Positions 1 to 8,640 of a DNA stretch of 64,000 bases are shown here, one piece after another. The stretch's first letter is position 1. Each line of letters opens with the position of its first letter. Below the pieces are notes generated by a model that did not search any database, was not told the origin of the DNA, and was given only the letters and a program-made list of their open reading frames with translations. A program made the position numbers and the translations under genes. Source of the DNA: Protofrankia sp963555925. Lineage in GTDB: Bacteria > Actinomycetota > Actinomycetes > Frankiales > Frankiaceae. The stretch covers positions 62,001-126,000 of the forward strand of contig CAUVXJ010000048.1 in NCBI GenBank assembly GCA_963555925.1, in the 5' to 3' direction.

Positions 1-1251
1 GCCGAAGGGACGGACCCAGACTCCCAGCTCCACCAGCAACGGTTGGATCACCCGTAGGTCCACGGGTTCGCGGGTCTCGATCACCCCGATCGCGCCGAGC
101 GTCCGGACGTCGGCAACCCCGGCGAGATCTCGGGCGGGTGCCAGTCCCTGTTCCAACCAGACCTGAAGATCACGAACCCGGCTCCGCCACGGGCTGGTCA
201 ACAGCAGGTCGATACTGGCGTTCGCGACAGCCGCGGCCAACGGGTTACCCATGAACGTCGGACCGTGCATGAACGCGCCCGCCTCGGACGCGCACACCCC
301 ACGCGCCACCTCGTCCGTGCACAAGGTCGCGGCCATCGACAGGTAGCCGCCGGTCATGGCCTTACCCACACACATGATGTCCGGGCCGATCCCGGCGTGG
401 TCGCAGCCGAAGAGCTCCCCCGACCGACCGAAACCGGTGGCGATCTCATCCGCGATGAGCAGGATGCCGTGGACGTCACACAGCTCACGCACGCGCCTGA
501 GCCAGCCGGGGGCGTAGAAGCGCATCGCCCCAGCTCCCTGAACGACCGGCTCGACGATCACTGCGGCGATCTCGTGCTGATGCTCGTCGAGCAGCCGGGC
601 GATGTCGGCGACATCATGCTCAGCGCAGGGTTCGTCGAAACGCGGTCGCGGTGCGGGCGCGAACAGGTGACGCGGGAGCAGGCCGGTGAACAGGTGATGC
701 ATGCCGGTGTCGGGGTCGCACACGGCCATGGCGCCGGATGTGTCGCCGTGGTAGCCACGCCGGACGGTGAGCAGTCTCGTCCGCTCGAGCCGGCCTGTCC
801 CCCGCGCGTACTGCAACGCCATCTTGATCGCGACCTCGACGGCGACCGACCCGGAGTCGCTGAAGAACACCTTCTCCAGCGGAGCCGGAGTGATCTCGAC
901 CAGGGTCCGCGCGAGCGTCACCGCGGGGGCGTGGGTGAGCCCACCGAACATCACATGCGCCATGTCGTCGAGTTGGGTACGGACAGCCTGATCGAGGACC
1001 GGGTGGGCGTATCCGTGGATCGCGGCCCACCACGACGACATCCCGTCGATCAGCTCCCGGCCGTCGGCCAGTCGCAGCCGTACCCCGGCCGCCGAGGCCA
1101 CCGGGAACACCGGCAGCGGGTCGGTCACCGACGCGTACGGATGCCACACATGCGCCCGGTCGTCGGCGAGCAGCTCCGCCACGTCGCTGTACCGGCCTGA
1201 TCCCCACCCGTCTGATCCTGACTGACCTGATCCCCACCGGCTGTGCCCCAT
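1..1251 (-). CDS. bioA: Adenosylmethionine-8-amino-7-oxononanoate aminotransferase, 3' end outside window
   Basis: PLP-dependent class III aminotransferase that converts KAPA to DAPA with S-adenosylmethionine as amino donor in biotin synthesis. The translation shows the BioA-specific N-terminal motif VWHPYASVTDPLPV, then GMSSWWAAIHGY, the FFSDSGSVAVE segment, the cofactor-binding IADEIATGFGRSG and the Schiff-base lysine in CVGKAMTGG. It covers 417 codons and stops at GVWVRPFG, so about the last 30 residues lie beyond base 1. The ATG at 1251 is the first start after an in-frame stop; about 25 Ser/Gly-rich residues precede the conserved part, so a start further in is possible. Divergent from the small membrane protein at 1419. 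No other biotin genes are visible. Confidence 0.95.
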   Translation of the reverse strand, partial: MGHSRWGSGQSGSDGWGSGRYSDVAELLADDRAHVWHPYASVTDPLPVFPVASAAGVRLRLADGRELIDGMSSWWAAIHGYAHPVLDQAVRTQLDDMAHVMFGGLTHAPAVTLARTLVEITPAPLEKVFFSDSGSVAVEVAIKMALQYARGTGRLERTRLLTVRRGYHGDTSGAMAVCDPDTGMHHLFTGLLPRHLFAPAPRPRFDEPCAEHDVADIARLLDEHQHEIAAVIVEPVVQGAGAMRFYAPGWLRRVRELCDVHGILLIADEIATGFGRSGELFGCDHAGIGPDIMCVGKAMTGGYLSMAATLCTDEVARGVCASEAGAFMHGPTFMGNPLAAAVANASIDLLLTSPWRSRVRDLQVWLEQGLAPARDLAGVADVRTLGAIGVIETREPVDLRVIQPLLVELGVWVRPFG

Positions 1252-1418
1252 ACCGCATGTCTACCGCGCAGCACGACCGGCCCCGGTAGCCTGGACGAAC
1301 CTGTCACACTGGAGGCACCGACGGCGGACAGAGGCGGTAGGCGGCGGCGTTTGTGGGGGTCGGTACCCGGAAAGACCGTCACCGGCAGCGGTATCGGTCT
1401 CGCCCGGGGAAGGTCACC

Positions 1419-1703
1419 GTGTTTCAACTGATCTGGATCGTGCTCGCAGGTCTCGTCATCGGCCTGCTGGCCCGCCTCGTCGTCCGGGGTCCGCAGAAGA
1501 TCCCTTTGTGGCTCACGGTAATCGTTGGGATTATCGGCGCACTGGTCGGCAACATCATCGCTGGCGCGATCGGCGTAGCCCACACCGGTGGTGTCGACTG
1601 GATACGCCATATCCTGCAGGTCGGTGTGGCCGCCGGGCTCGTCGTCCTCGTGACACCCGTGTGGATGAACCGACAGTCCCAGCACAGCGACAGTCGTTAT
1701 TGA
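1419..1703 (+). CDS. GlsB/YeaQ/YmgE-family small membrane protein
   Basis: 94-residue integral membrane protein of the transglycosylase-associated (GlsB/YeaQ/YmgE) family, often linked to general stress; the molecular role is not known. Three hydrophobic helices are visible: LIWIVLAGLVIGLLARLVV, WLTVIVGIIGALVGNIIAGA and a last one around VGVAAGLVVLVTPVW. The GTG at 1419 was chosen because GGGGAAGG (1406-1413) sits about 5 nt upstream and translation then begins right at the first helix. An ATG at 1353 in the same frame would add a basic, non-conserved tail. Single gene; a MITE remnant starts 17 bp after its stop. Confidence 0.85.
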   Translation: MFQLIWIVLAGLVIGLLARLVVRGPQKIPLWLTVIVGIIGALVGNIIAGAIGVAHTGGVDWIRHILQVGVAAGLVVLVTPVWMNRQSQHSDSRY

Positions 1704-1720
1704 CAAGAATTCGTTACTTA

Positions 1721-1811
1721 GAGCGACCGACAATAGGGGACGCGGCGTCGCGGGGCCGAAGCACGCACCTCGCGATCTACACGCACTCCAGCCCCACTCC
1801 TTGATCCGCAT
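1721..1811 (-). mobile_element. MITE remnant, IS5-like ends, internally deleted copy
   Basis: Begins GAGCGACCGACAATAGGG directly after TTA. It follows the reverse complement of the complete element at 56027-56187 through the GACGCGGCGTCGCGGGGC segment and GCACGCACCTCGC, then jumps to the far internal part (AGCCCCACTCCTTGATCC). It therefore carries an internal deletion of about 50 bp and has lost the opposite inverted repeat. The minus strand is given relative to the 56-kb copy. It sits between the GlsB-like gene and the rhomboid gene. Confidence 0.75.
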
Positions 1812-2022
1812 TCCATGCGGTGCGACGAGTGGAAGGACGACGTCCGGAGACGCGGGTTTTCGGGTGGAAAATGTATGTCAACCATCCACTCGTCCTGGTC
1901 CGGTTCCCTGTCCTGCGCTGCCCGGTTTGCATCAGTGATCGGATCGCACGTTCCCCGCACTGCCACACCCGCAGGCGGGAGGCGGTGGTGGGCCGGGCCG
2001 GCGCCACGGGCAGGATAAGCGT

Positions 2023-2865
2023 GTGGTCCTGCCGATTCACGACATCAACCCACTTCGCCGCCGGCCGATCATGACCTGGCTGCTGATTGCGGTGAACGTC
2101 GCCGTCTTCGTGTTCTTCGAGCCGATCGTGTCCTCGGTTGCCGGCTTCAGCACGTCAGCCGCGCAGAACGTGTGCGAACAGCAACGGTTCTTCGACCGGT
2201 GGGGTGCGATTCCCGTGGAGATGCTGGATAACCAGCAGCTCGATCGGGTACCGAGCGGCAACTCCCCCGGCCGGAACGCCCAGGGCCAGGTGCTCTGCGA
2301 GCTGGAGTCCCCGCCGTCGTTCGTCAAGTCGCCGGTGCTGTCGGTACTGACGTCCATGTTCCTGCACGGAAGCTGGCTGCACCTGCTCGGTAACATGCTG
2401 TTTCTGGGCGTCTTCGGCAACAACATCGAGGACCGCATGGGCCGATTTCTATATCTGATCTTCTACGTGGTGTGCGGATACACGGCCGCCTACGGGTTCG
2501 CGCTGTTCGAACCGGACTCGACCACGACACTCATCGGCGCGTCCGGGGCGATCGCCGGTGTTCTCGGCGCTTACCTCGTGGTGTTCCCGCGGGCGCGGGT
2601 CATCGGCCTCGTCACGTTCCTGTTCTTCCTGCCGTTCTGGCTGCCGGCATGGCTCGTGCTGGGCTTCTGGTTCGCGCTGCAATACGTGTATTTCACCGGG
2701 ATGGGCGTCGCCGACGGTGGCAGCGTGGCCTATGGCGCCCATGTGGTCGGGTTCGTCTTCGGCGCCCTGGCGGTCATCCCGTTCGTCCGCGAACTGCGGG
2801 CCGCGGGGCCCCCTCGTCGCCACGCCCCCGACTACCGCTGGGTCCGCCGGACTCCCTGGTCCTGA
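2023..2865 (+). CDS. Rhomboid-family intramembrane serine protease
   Basis: 280-residue polytopic membrane protein. Hallmarks are the conserved loop element FLHGSWLHLLGNMLFLGVFG, the nucleophile motif GASGAIAGVLGAY (Ser of GASG in TM4) and the partner histidine in AYGAHVVGFVFG (TM6), giving the Ser-His dyad. A 60-residue extracytoplasmic loop with two cysteines separates TM1 from TM2, as in many actinobacterial rhomboids that start LPIHDxNPLRR. The GTG at 2023 gives that N-terminus; AGGA at 2012-2015 is a modest ribosome site, and GTG 2021 is out of frame. Substrate unknown. It ends 15 bp before a pair of hairpins, so it is probably monocistronic. Confidence 0.92.
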   Translation: MVLPIHDINPLRRRPIMTWLLIAVNVAVFVFFEPIVSSVAGFSTSAAQNVCEQQRFFDRWGAIPVEMLDNQQLDRVPSGNSPGRNAQGQVLCELESPPSFVKSPVLSVLTSMFLHGSWLHLLGNMLFLGVFGNNIEDRMGRFLYLIFYVVCGYTAAYGFALFEPDSTTTLIGASGAIAGVLGAYLVVFPRARVIGLVTFLFFLPFWLPAWLVLGFWFALQYVYFTGMGVADGGSVAYGAHVVGFVFGALAVIPFVRELRAAGPPRRHAPDYRWVRRTPWS

Positions 2866-2880
2866 CGAGTTCCCCGCCAG

Positions 2881-2994
2881 CCGCCGGCCGCGCGATCATG
2901 GTTCTTCTCGCGCGGCCGGCGGGCTCACGGGCATCCCGACCAAAGGCCGCGCGATCATGGTTCTTCTCGCGCGGCCGGCGGGCTCACGGGCATC
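2881..2994. terminator. Tandem hairpins on a 50-bp perfect direct repeat (conserved-loop family)
   Basis: Two perfect copies of a 50-bp unit (2886-2935 and 2945-2994). Each holds a hairpin: a 14-bp stem in the first copy (2881-2894 with 2909-2922), a 9-bp core in the second (2945-2953 with 2968-2976), and the same 14-nt loop ATCATGGTTCTTCT. Located between the rhomboid gene (+) and a convergent hypothetical gene (-), so a bidirectional terminator is the simplest role. The loop, read on the minus strand, matches the loops of hairpins at 17.8, 21.0, 44.5, 49.7 and 51.2 kb although the stems differ. Confidence 0.7.
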
Positions 2995-3551
2995 TACGAA
3001 ACAGGAACAGGCTCCGGCCGGCGCAGTCCACGACGCCGCTTCTTCTCAGCCTTCTCAGCCGTCTCAGCCGTCTCGGCTTGCTCGCCCTGCTCGGCTTGCT
3101 TTGCCTTGTCGGCGGCCTCGGCGGTCCGGGCGGCCGATGGCAGCGCAACCTCGATGGCGACCGTCCGCCAGCCCTCGAAAACCTCCTCGGTCCCGAACCC
3201 GTTCGCAGCCAGCGCCTTGGCCGCGCCGATGAGCTGTTCGTACGTCCGCTGATCGTCGACTTCGTCCGGGCGCTCGTCCGTGCCCTCGTCGGCGGTGGAC
3301 CGCCGCGACACCACGCACCCGACCTGGAGCGACACACCCGCGGGTGCTGTCGCGGGTGATACCGATGACAGCGGTGAAGCCGAGCCGGTCCGCGTGAGCG
3401 TCCAGGTCCGGACAAACACGAACGGCTCGTCCGGGCCGGCCACCGGGAGGCCACCGACGTACTCCTCGAGGATCTTGACAACCCGCTCGACAGGTGCTGG
3501 ACCTGAATCCGCACCGCTTCTACCCAGCCGCATGGCGACGTCCTCCCTCAC
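2994..3551 (-). CDS. Hypothetical protein with Ala/Glu repeat tail
   Basis: 185 codons, function not recognised. The first part (VERVVKILEEYVGGLPVAG, then FVFVRTWTLTRTG) looks like a small folded domain. A middle segment RTYEQLIGAAKALAANGFG is helical, and the last 45 residues are a low-complexity charged tail of AE(Q/T)xE repeats ending in a basic KKRRRGLRR patch. It is convergent with the rhomboid gene and its stop codon overlaps the end of the direct repeat. Codon use matches its neighbours. An ATG at 3534 (MRLGRSGAD) is an alternative start. Confidence 0.55.
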   Translation of the reverse strand: MREDVAMRLGRSGADSGPAPVERVVKILEEYVGGLPVAGPDEPFVFVRTWTLTRTGSASPLSSVSPATAPAGVSLQVGCVVSRRSTADEGTDERPDEVDDQRTYEQLIGAAKALAANGFGTEEVFEGWRTVAIEVALPSAARTAEAADKAKQAEQGEQAETAETAEKAEKKRRRGLRRPEPVPVS

Positions 3552-3815
3552 ACGTGAACAATCTCCGGACCGTGGCAGCCGCGAGCAACCTCGCGAGAAT
3601 CCGGTAGCGCATCTTCCCGGATGCCCTGGTCGCTTCCTGCACCGGGGTGCTCACGAGACATTGGCGACACATCTGTTCATCAGGCGTTTCAACACCGCGA
3701 CCGGGGTAAAGATCCGCTAATCGGTCTGATCAGAGACGCAGTGCGGCGTGGGCGCCGGAGATGACGCCTTCGCCACCTCGAACATCCTCGGAACCCTGAC
3801 CCAGAGAGGACCACC
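3552..3815. other. Intergenic region, divergent promoters expected
   Basis: 264 bp between the minus-strand hypothetical gene and the small membrane protein gene at 3816. No gene, repeat or clear operator was recognised. It must hold divergent promoters, but no convincing -35/-10 pair could be assigned by eye. Confidence 0.4.
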
Positions 3816-3992
3816 ATGCGTACCCGTGCACAGGTTCCCATCGTCGCCCTGGTCTGGCTCGTCGTAGGCATCGTCATCGCAGTCAGCAAGACCTACGAGG
3901 TTCATAACGGCTCTCAGGTTGTCACCTTCATCCTGGCGGTGATCCTCTGGCCGATCCCGCTACTTGGCGGAACCATAACGGTCCAATTTTGA
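3816..3992 (+). CDS. Small two-helix membrane protein (58 aa)
   Basis: Short gene that reads MRTRAQVPIVALVWLVVGIV and continues to a stop after GGTITVQF. It has a basic N-terminus, a first hydrophobic helix (VPIVALVWLVVGIVIAVSK), a short polar turn (TYEVHNGSQ) and a second helix (VVTFILAVILWPIPLLGG). A strong ribosome site AGAGAGGA (3803-3810) lies 5 nt before the ATG. Small two-helix proteins of this kind are common in actinobacteria; the role is unknown. It stands alone, followed by about 245 bp of relatively AT-rich spacer. Confidence 0.7.
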   Translation: MRTRAQVPIVALVWLVVGIVIAVSKTYEVHNGSQVVTFILAVILWPIPLLGGTITVQF

Positions 3993-4237
3993 GATCATCT
4001 AGTTTTCCAGCCAACTAGATGTAACGTGATGTAACTTAACAATCTCATTGTGGTGACGAAGTTGTCGGGTCGTCGGGTCATCGCAGCGACGACCCGACGA
4101 CGCCGTCGGAGACTGCCGCGTTGAGCTCTGCCACACACGAGGCGCTCCCGCGGAAACCGGCAGTCGCCGATTACGTAAGAGCCGGGGGTCAAGCTCCACC
4201 GACTCGGTTAGAATCTGTTTGCGTAATGTGACTTGTA
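3993..4237. other. Spacer upstream of the response regulator
   Basis: 245 bp with an AT-rich start (AACTAGATGTAACGTGATG) that probably holds the promoter for the regulator. No DosR-type palindrome (GGGACTTNNGNCCCT-like) is evident, so autoregulation cannot be argued from sequence. No gene found. Confidence 0.4.
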
Positions 4238-4957
4238 GTGACAGACAACCCCGGTCAGGCGGAGAATACGGTGTCGGAGAAATCTGCGAACGTGGCCGGA
4301 CCGGTTGGGATCGCACCGGACGCGACCGCGATCCGGGTGTTCCTCTTGGATGATCATGAATTGGTTCGTCGCGGGCTACGCGATCTCCTTGCCGGTGAGC
4401 ACGGCATCGACGTGGTCGGCGAAGCCGATCGGGCCGACGGTGCGGACCAGGCGATCCTCGCGACGCGGCCCAACGTCGCGATCCTCGACGCACGTCTACC
4501 GGACGGCAGCGGGATCGAGGTGTGCCGGCAGGTCCGCTCGCAGGACCCGACAATCGGCTGCCTGATCCTCACCTCCTTCGACGACGAGGACGCGCTGTTC
4601 ACCGCGATCATGGCGGGAGCCGCCGGATACGTGCTCAAACAGATTCGTGGCACCGCGCTGGTGGACGCCGTGCGGCGGGTCGCGGCCGGCCAGTCGCTGC
4701 TGGACCGCACGGTCACGCCGCGTGTACTGTGCCGACTTCGGCAGGACTCCGACGAGGGCGGGCAGCTTGCCGGCCTGACCGACCAGGAGCGTCGCATTCT
4801 CGCGCTCATCGCCGAAGGGCTCACCAACCGACAGATCGCCACCCGGATGTTCCTGGCGGAGAAGACGGTGAAGAACTACGTGTCCAGCCTGCTGTCCAAG
4901 CTCGGGCTGGAGAGTCGGACCCAGGCTGCGGTGTTCGCCACCAGACTCGGCGGCTAG
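4238..4957 (+). CDS. DosR/DevR-like NarL-family response regulator (orphan)
   Basis: Receiver domain from about residue 31 (acidic pair in VFLLDDHELVRRGL), phosphoacceptor Asp in AILDARLPDGSG (about D84), switch Thr in CLILTSFDDED and Lys in GYVLKQI. The LuxR-type helix-turn-helix from LTDQERRILALIAEGLTNRQ to KTVKNYVSSLLSKLGL and the ending RTQAAVFATRLGG closely resemble mycobacterial DosR/DevR, which responds to hypoxia, NO and redox signals. The first GTG (4238) has no ribosome site. GTG 4271 is preceded by GGCGGAG and may be the real start (228 aa). No sensor kinase is adjacent. A perfect terminator hairpin follows. Confidence 0.9.
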   Translation: MTDNPGQAENTVSEKSANVAGPVGIAPDATAIRVFLLDDHELVRRGLRDLLAGEHGIDVVGEADRADGADQAILATRPNVAILDARLPDGSGIEVCRQVRSQDPTIGCLILTSFDDEDALFTAIMAGAAGYVLKQIRGTALVDAVRRVAAGQSLLDRTVTPRVLCRLRQDSDEGGQLAGLTDQERRILALIAEGLTNRQIATRMFLAEKTVKNYVSSLLSKLGLESRTQAAVFATRLGG

Positions 4958-4971
4958 GAAGCCTCGGTGGT

Positions 4972-5008
4972 TAGGAGGCCGCTGAAGACGTTGTTCAGCG
5001 GCCTCCTA
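4972..5008 (+). terminator. Rho-independent-type terminator hairpin
   Basis: 15-bp perfect inverted repeat TAGGAGGCCGCTGAA / TTCAGCGGCCTCCTA around a 7-nt loop, 14 bp after the response-regulator stop. There is no U-run, as is usual in high-GC actinobacteria. Confidence 0.85.
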
Positions 5009-5151
5009 GATCAGGACCGTGGACCACGGTTGCCAGCCGAAGACAACAACGGCACGTGCCCGAAAACACTGCGACAATTCGTCCGGGTAGACAGCCGTCC
5101 GGGGTCGACCCAGTGAGGGGACGCTTGTCCGCGTCGTGGAGGGGTGCCACT

Positions 5152-8100
5152 TTGATCAACAAGGTCCTGGTCGCGAACCGCAGCGAGATCGCTGTTCGTG
5201 TCTTCCGAGCCGCGAACGAACTGGGCCTGCGTACTGTCGCCGTCTATACGCCCGAAGACGTGGGTTCGCTGCACCGGATAAAGGCCGATGAAGCATATGA
5301 ACTCGGTGAGCCAGGACATCCCGTCCGGGGATATCTGGATGTCGATGCCCTGCTGGCCGTGGCGAAGCGGGTCGGCGCGGACGCGCTGCACCCGGGCTAC
5401 GGCTTCCTCTCGGAGAGTGCGGCGTTGGCCGAGGCGTGTGTACTGGCCGGCATCACGTTCGTCGGTCCCCCGCCGCAGGTGCTGCGCCTCACCGGCGACA
5501 AGGTGGCCGCCCGTGAGGCCGCGGTGGCCGCGGGCCTGCCGGTGCTGAGAGCCTCGGCCCCGCTGACGGACCCGGCGGCCGCCGCCGAAGCCGCCGAAGC
5601 GGTGGGCTTTCCACTGTTCGTGAAGGCATCGGCCGGTGGTGGTGGCCGCGGGCTACGCCGGGTGCAGCGGATCGATGATCTCGCCGATGCGGCGGCGAGC
5701 GCGATCAGGGAGGCTGCAGCGGCGTTCGGCGATGGAACGATCTTCCTTGAGCAGGCGGTGGACCGGCCCCGCCATATCGAGGTGCAGGTTCTCGGCGACG
5801 CGGCCGGGAATGTCGTCCACCTCTACGAACGGGACTGTTCGGTACAGCGCCGCCATCAGAAGGTCGTCGAGGTGGCGCCCGCGCCACTGCTCGATCCGGC
5901 TGTCCGTGACCAGCTGTGCGTGGATGCGCTTGCGTTCGCCCGGCATGTCGGCTATGTCAACGCGGGCACGGTCGAGTTCCTGGTTGCGGCCGACGGCTCA
6001 CACACCTTCATGGAGATGAACCCGCGCATCCAGGTCGAGCACACCGTGACCGAGGAGATCACCGGTGTCGATCTGGTCGCGGCCCAGTTGCGGATCGCCG
6101 CCGGTGCGACCCTGGCCGACCTGGGCCTCACCCAGGAATCGATCACGATCCGCGGGGCCGCGGTGCAGTGCCGGGTGACCACCGAGGACCCGGCGGACGG
6201 CTTCCGCCCGGACATCGGGAAGATCACCCGATACCAGTCCCCGGGCGGCCCGGGAGTTCGACTGGACGGGGCGACCTACGAGGGTGCGCAGGTCACCCCG
6301 TACTTCGACTCGTTGCTGGTCAAGGTGACGACCCGGGGCGCCACCTTCGAGCAGGCCACCGGGCGGGCCCGCCGGGCGCTGGCGGAGTTCCGGGTCCGCG
6401 GTGTGCGCACGAACCTGAAGTTCCTGCGCCGGTTGCTGGCCGAGCCGGACTTCCTGGCGGGACACGTGACCACGTCCTTCCTGGACGACCGGCCCGCTCT
6501 GTCGATCGGTGACGGCGGAACCGACCGGACCAGCCGCCTGCTGGACCGGCTCGCGCACAGCACCGTCAACGGGCACAAGCGACCGGCCGGCACGCTGGTC
6601 GACCCGGTGACCATGTTGCCGTCATTGCCCCCCGCCATGGCGCCGGCCGGATCCCGCCAGCTTCTCACCGAGCTCGGACCACGGGAATGGGCGGCGAGGC
6701 TGCGGGCGTCCGAGCAGCTCGCGGTCACCGACACCACCTTGCGTGACGCCCATCAGTCGCTGCTGGCCACCCGGCTGCGGACCACTGAGATTCTCGCGGC
6801 GGCGCCCGCATACTCCAGGCTCACCCCCGAGCTGCTGAGTCTGGAGTGCTGGGGCGGGGCGACCTACGATGTGGCGCTGCGGTTCCTGGCGGAGGACCCG
6901 TGGGAGCGTCTCGCGGCCATCCGCGAGCGGGTACCGAACATCTGCCTGCAGATGCTGCTGCGCGGACGCAACGCGGTCGGCTATACTCCCTACCCCGATG
7001 ACGTGGTCCGGGCGTTCGTCGCCGAAGCGGCCGCAACCGGTATCGACATCTTCCGCGTGTTCGACGCGCTGAACGACATCGAGCAGATGCGGCCGGCGAT
7101 CGACGCGGTCATCGAGGCTGGGGCGGTCGCCGAGGGCACCCTGTGTTACACCGGTGACCTGGCGGATCCAACCGAATCGATCTACACCCTCGACTACTAT
7201 CTTCGCCTGGCCGAAGGACTCGTCGCCGCCGGCGCCCATGTACTCGCGGTCAAGGACATGGCAGGGCTCCTGCGACCGGCCGCGGCGCGCATCCTGGTGA
7301 CGGCGCTGCGGGCGAACTTCGACCTGCCCGTCCATGTGCACACCCACGACACCGCCGGCGGTCAGCTCGCCACCCTGCTCGCGGCGGCCGACGCCGGCGC
7401 GGACGCTGTGGACGCCGCGGCCGCGCCGCTGTCGGGTGGAACCAGCCAGCCGAACATGTCCGCGTTGGTCGCCGCCACCGACCACACCCCGCGCGCGACC
7501 GGGATCGACCTGGCCGCGCTGTCCGCCATGGAGCCGTACTGGGAGGCTGCGCGTGACCTCTACGCGCCCTTCGAGGCGGGCCTGCGGGCACCGACCGGTG
7601 CGGTGTACCGCCATGAGATCCCCGGCGGGCAGCTGACGAACCTACGTCAGCAGGCGATCGCGCTCGGACTTGGCGCGAAGTGGTCACAGGTGCAGGAGTG
7701 CTACGCCCTGGCCAACGACCTGCTCGGCAAACCCATCAAGGTCACTCCGACGAGCAAGGTCGTCGGAGACCTGGCGTTGTTCATCGCAAGCGGCGATATC
7801 GACGTCGCCGCCCTGCGGGATCATCCGCAACGGTACGACCTACCAGCGAGCGTCCTGGGCTACCTGGCGGGCGAACTCGGTACCCCGCCGGCAGGCTTTG
7901 CCGAGCCGTTCCGCGAACGTGCGCTCGCCGGCCGGCGCCCGGCCGCGCCCACAGCCGAGCTCAGCGCGGCGGACACCGCGGCACTGGCCGGCGCAGGCCG
8001 GCGGGAGGCACTGTCCCGGCTGCTGTTCCCGGGTCCGTGGAAGGACTACACCGCGGCGCTGGCCGCGTACGGCAACAGTGCGGCGATCCCCACCGAGGAG

Positions 8101-8541
8101 TTCTTCTACGGCCTCACCCCGGGTAAGCCGGTGGTCGTCACGGTGGAACCGGGTGTCGAGACCATCGTCGAGCTGCACGACATCGGTGGACCGGACGATG
8201 CGGGTATGCGCACCCTCTACCTGCGGGTCAACGGAGCGCCACGGCCGGTGTCGGTGCGGGACAACTCCATCGCGCCGGCGTCCAACGCCGCCCGACGCGC
8301 CGATCCGGGCGATCCGACCCAGATCCCCGCGGGGCTACCCGGCCTGGTCACCTACGCAGTCGTTGCCGGTGACCGGGTCGGCCAGGGTGACCGGCTCGCG
8401 ACCATCGAGGCCATGAAGATGGAGGCGGCCGTCACCAGCCCACACACGGGAACCGTCACCGAGGTGCTCCGCTCGTCCGGTGTCTCGGTCGAGGTCGGCG
8501 ACCTTCTGCTCGTCGTCATCCCGGACCCGACCGGCAGCTGA
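5152..8541 (+). CDS. pyc: Pyruvate carboxylase
   Basis: Biotin-dependent, ATP-driven carboxylation of pyruvate to oxaloacetate (anaplerosis). Order: biotin carboxylase (residues 1 to ~450; KVLVANRSEIAVRVFR, HPGYGFLSE, ASAGGGGRGLR, EMNPRIQVEHTVTEE), carboxyltransferase TIM barrel (starting DTTLRDAHQSLLATRLRT at about 526; metal site HVHTHDTAG), tetramerisation region, and biotin carrier with IEAMKMEA (Lys about 1088). The TTG at 5152 was chosen because GGAGGGG lies 8 nt upstream and the product begins (M)INKVLVANRSE, as in mycobacterial enzymes of about 1,127 residues. The GTG at 5056 would add 32 unconserved residues. Single gene between two terminators. Confidence 0.97.
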   Translation: MINKVLVANRSEIAVRVFRAANELGLRTVAVYTPEDVGSLHRIKADEAYELGEPGHPVRGYLDVDALLAVAKRVGADALHPGYGFLSESAALAEACVLAGITFVGPPPQVLRLTGDKVAAREAAVAAGLPVLRASAPLTDPAAAAEAAEAVGFPLFVKASAGGGGRGLRRVQRIDDLADAAASAIREAAAAFGDGTIFLEQAVDRPRHIEVQVLGDAAGNVVHLYERDCSVQRRHQKVVEVAPAPLLDPAVRDQLCVDALAFARHVGYVNAGTVEFLVAADGSHTFMEMNPRIQVEHTVTEEITGVDLVAAQLRIAAGATLADLGLTQESITIRGAAVQCRVTTEDPADGFRPDIGKITRYQSPGGPGVRLDGATYEGAQVTPYFDSLLVKVTTRGATFEQATGRARRALAEFRVRGVRTNLKFLRRLLAEPDFLAGHVTTSFLDDRPALSIGDGGTDRTSRLLDRLAHSTVNGHKRPAGTLVDPVTMLPSLPPAMAPAGSRQLLTELGPREWAARLRASEQLAVTDTTLRDAHQSLLATRLRTTEILAAAPAYSRLTPELLSLECWGGATYDVALRFLAEDPWERLAAIRERVPNICLQMLLRGRNAVGYTPYPDDVVRAFVAEAAATGIDIFRVFDALNDIEQMRPAIDAVIEAGAVAEGTLCYTGDLADPTESIYTLDYYLRLAEGLVAAGAHVLAVKDMAGLLRPAAARILVTALRANFDLPVHVHTHDTAGGQLATLLAAADAGADAVDAAAAPLSGGTSQPNMSALVAATDHTPRATGIDLAALSAMEPYWEAARDLYAPFEAGLRAPTGAVYRHEIPGGQLTNLRQQAIALGLGAKWSQVQECYALANDLLGKPIKVTPTSKVVGDLALFIASGDIDVAALRDHPQRYDLPASVLGYLAGELGTPPAGFAEPFRERALAGRRPAAPTAELSAADTAALAGAGRREALSRLLFPGPWKDYTAALAAYGNSAAIPTEEFFYGLTPGKPVVVTVEPGVETIVELHDIGGPDDAGMRTLYLRVNGAPRPVSVRDNSIAPASNAARRADPGDPTQIPAGLPGLVTYAVVAGDRVGQGDRLATIEAMKMEAAVTSPHTGTVTEVLRSSGVSVEVGDLLLVVIPDPTGS

Positions 8542-8552
8542 CCCAGGACGCC

Positions 8553-8592
8553 GGCCCCGGGTCTGAGCGCGGTCCCGCTCGGACCCGGGGCC
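8553..8592 (+). terminator. Terminator after pyc
   Basis: 11-bp perfect outer stem (GGCCCCGGGTC with GACCCGGGGCC) plus a partly paired inner GAGCG/CGCTC, starting 12 bp after the pyc stop. It separates pyc from the convergent M20 peptidase gene. The short run GAGGCTGCGTCATGAGGCTGCG next to the peptidase stop is a small direct duplication. Confidence 0.8.
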
Positions 8593-8640
8593 GCGGCGAC
8601 CCTATGAGGCCGTCCTATGGCACTGCGTCATGAGGCTGCG

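Noticed and set aside
1815..2074. Plus-strand frames upstream of the rhomboid gene with a CPVC-like motif
   Set aside because: The frames overlap the MITE remnant and rhomboid start and lack a consistent start signal.
5056..5151. 32-residue N-terminal extension of pyruvate carboxylase
   Set aside because: Not conserved in the family and lacking a ribosome site; TTG 5152 has one.
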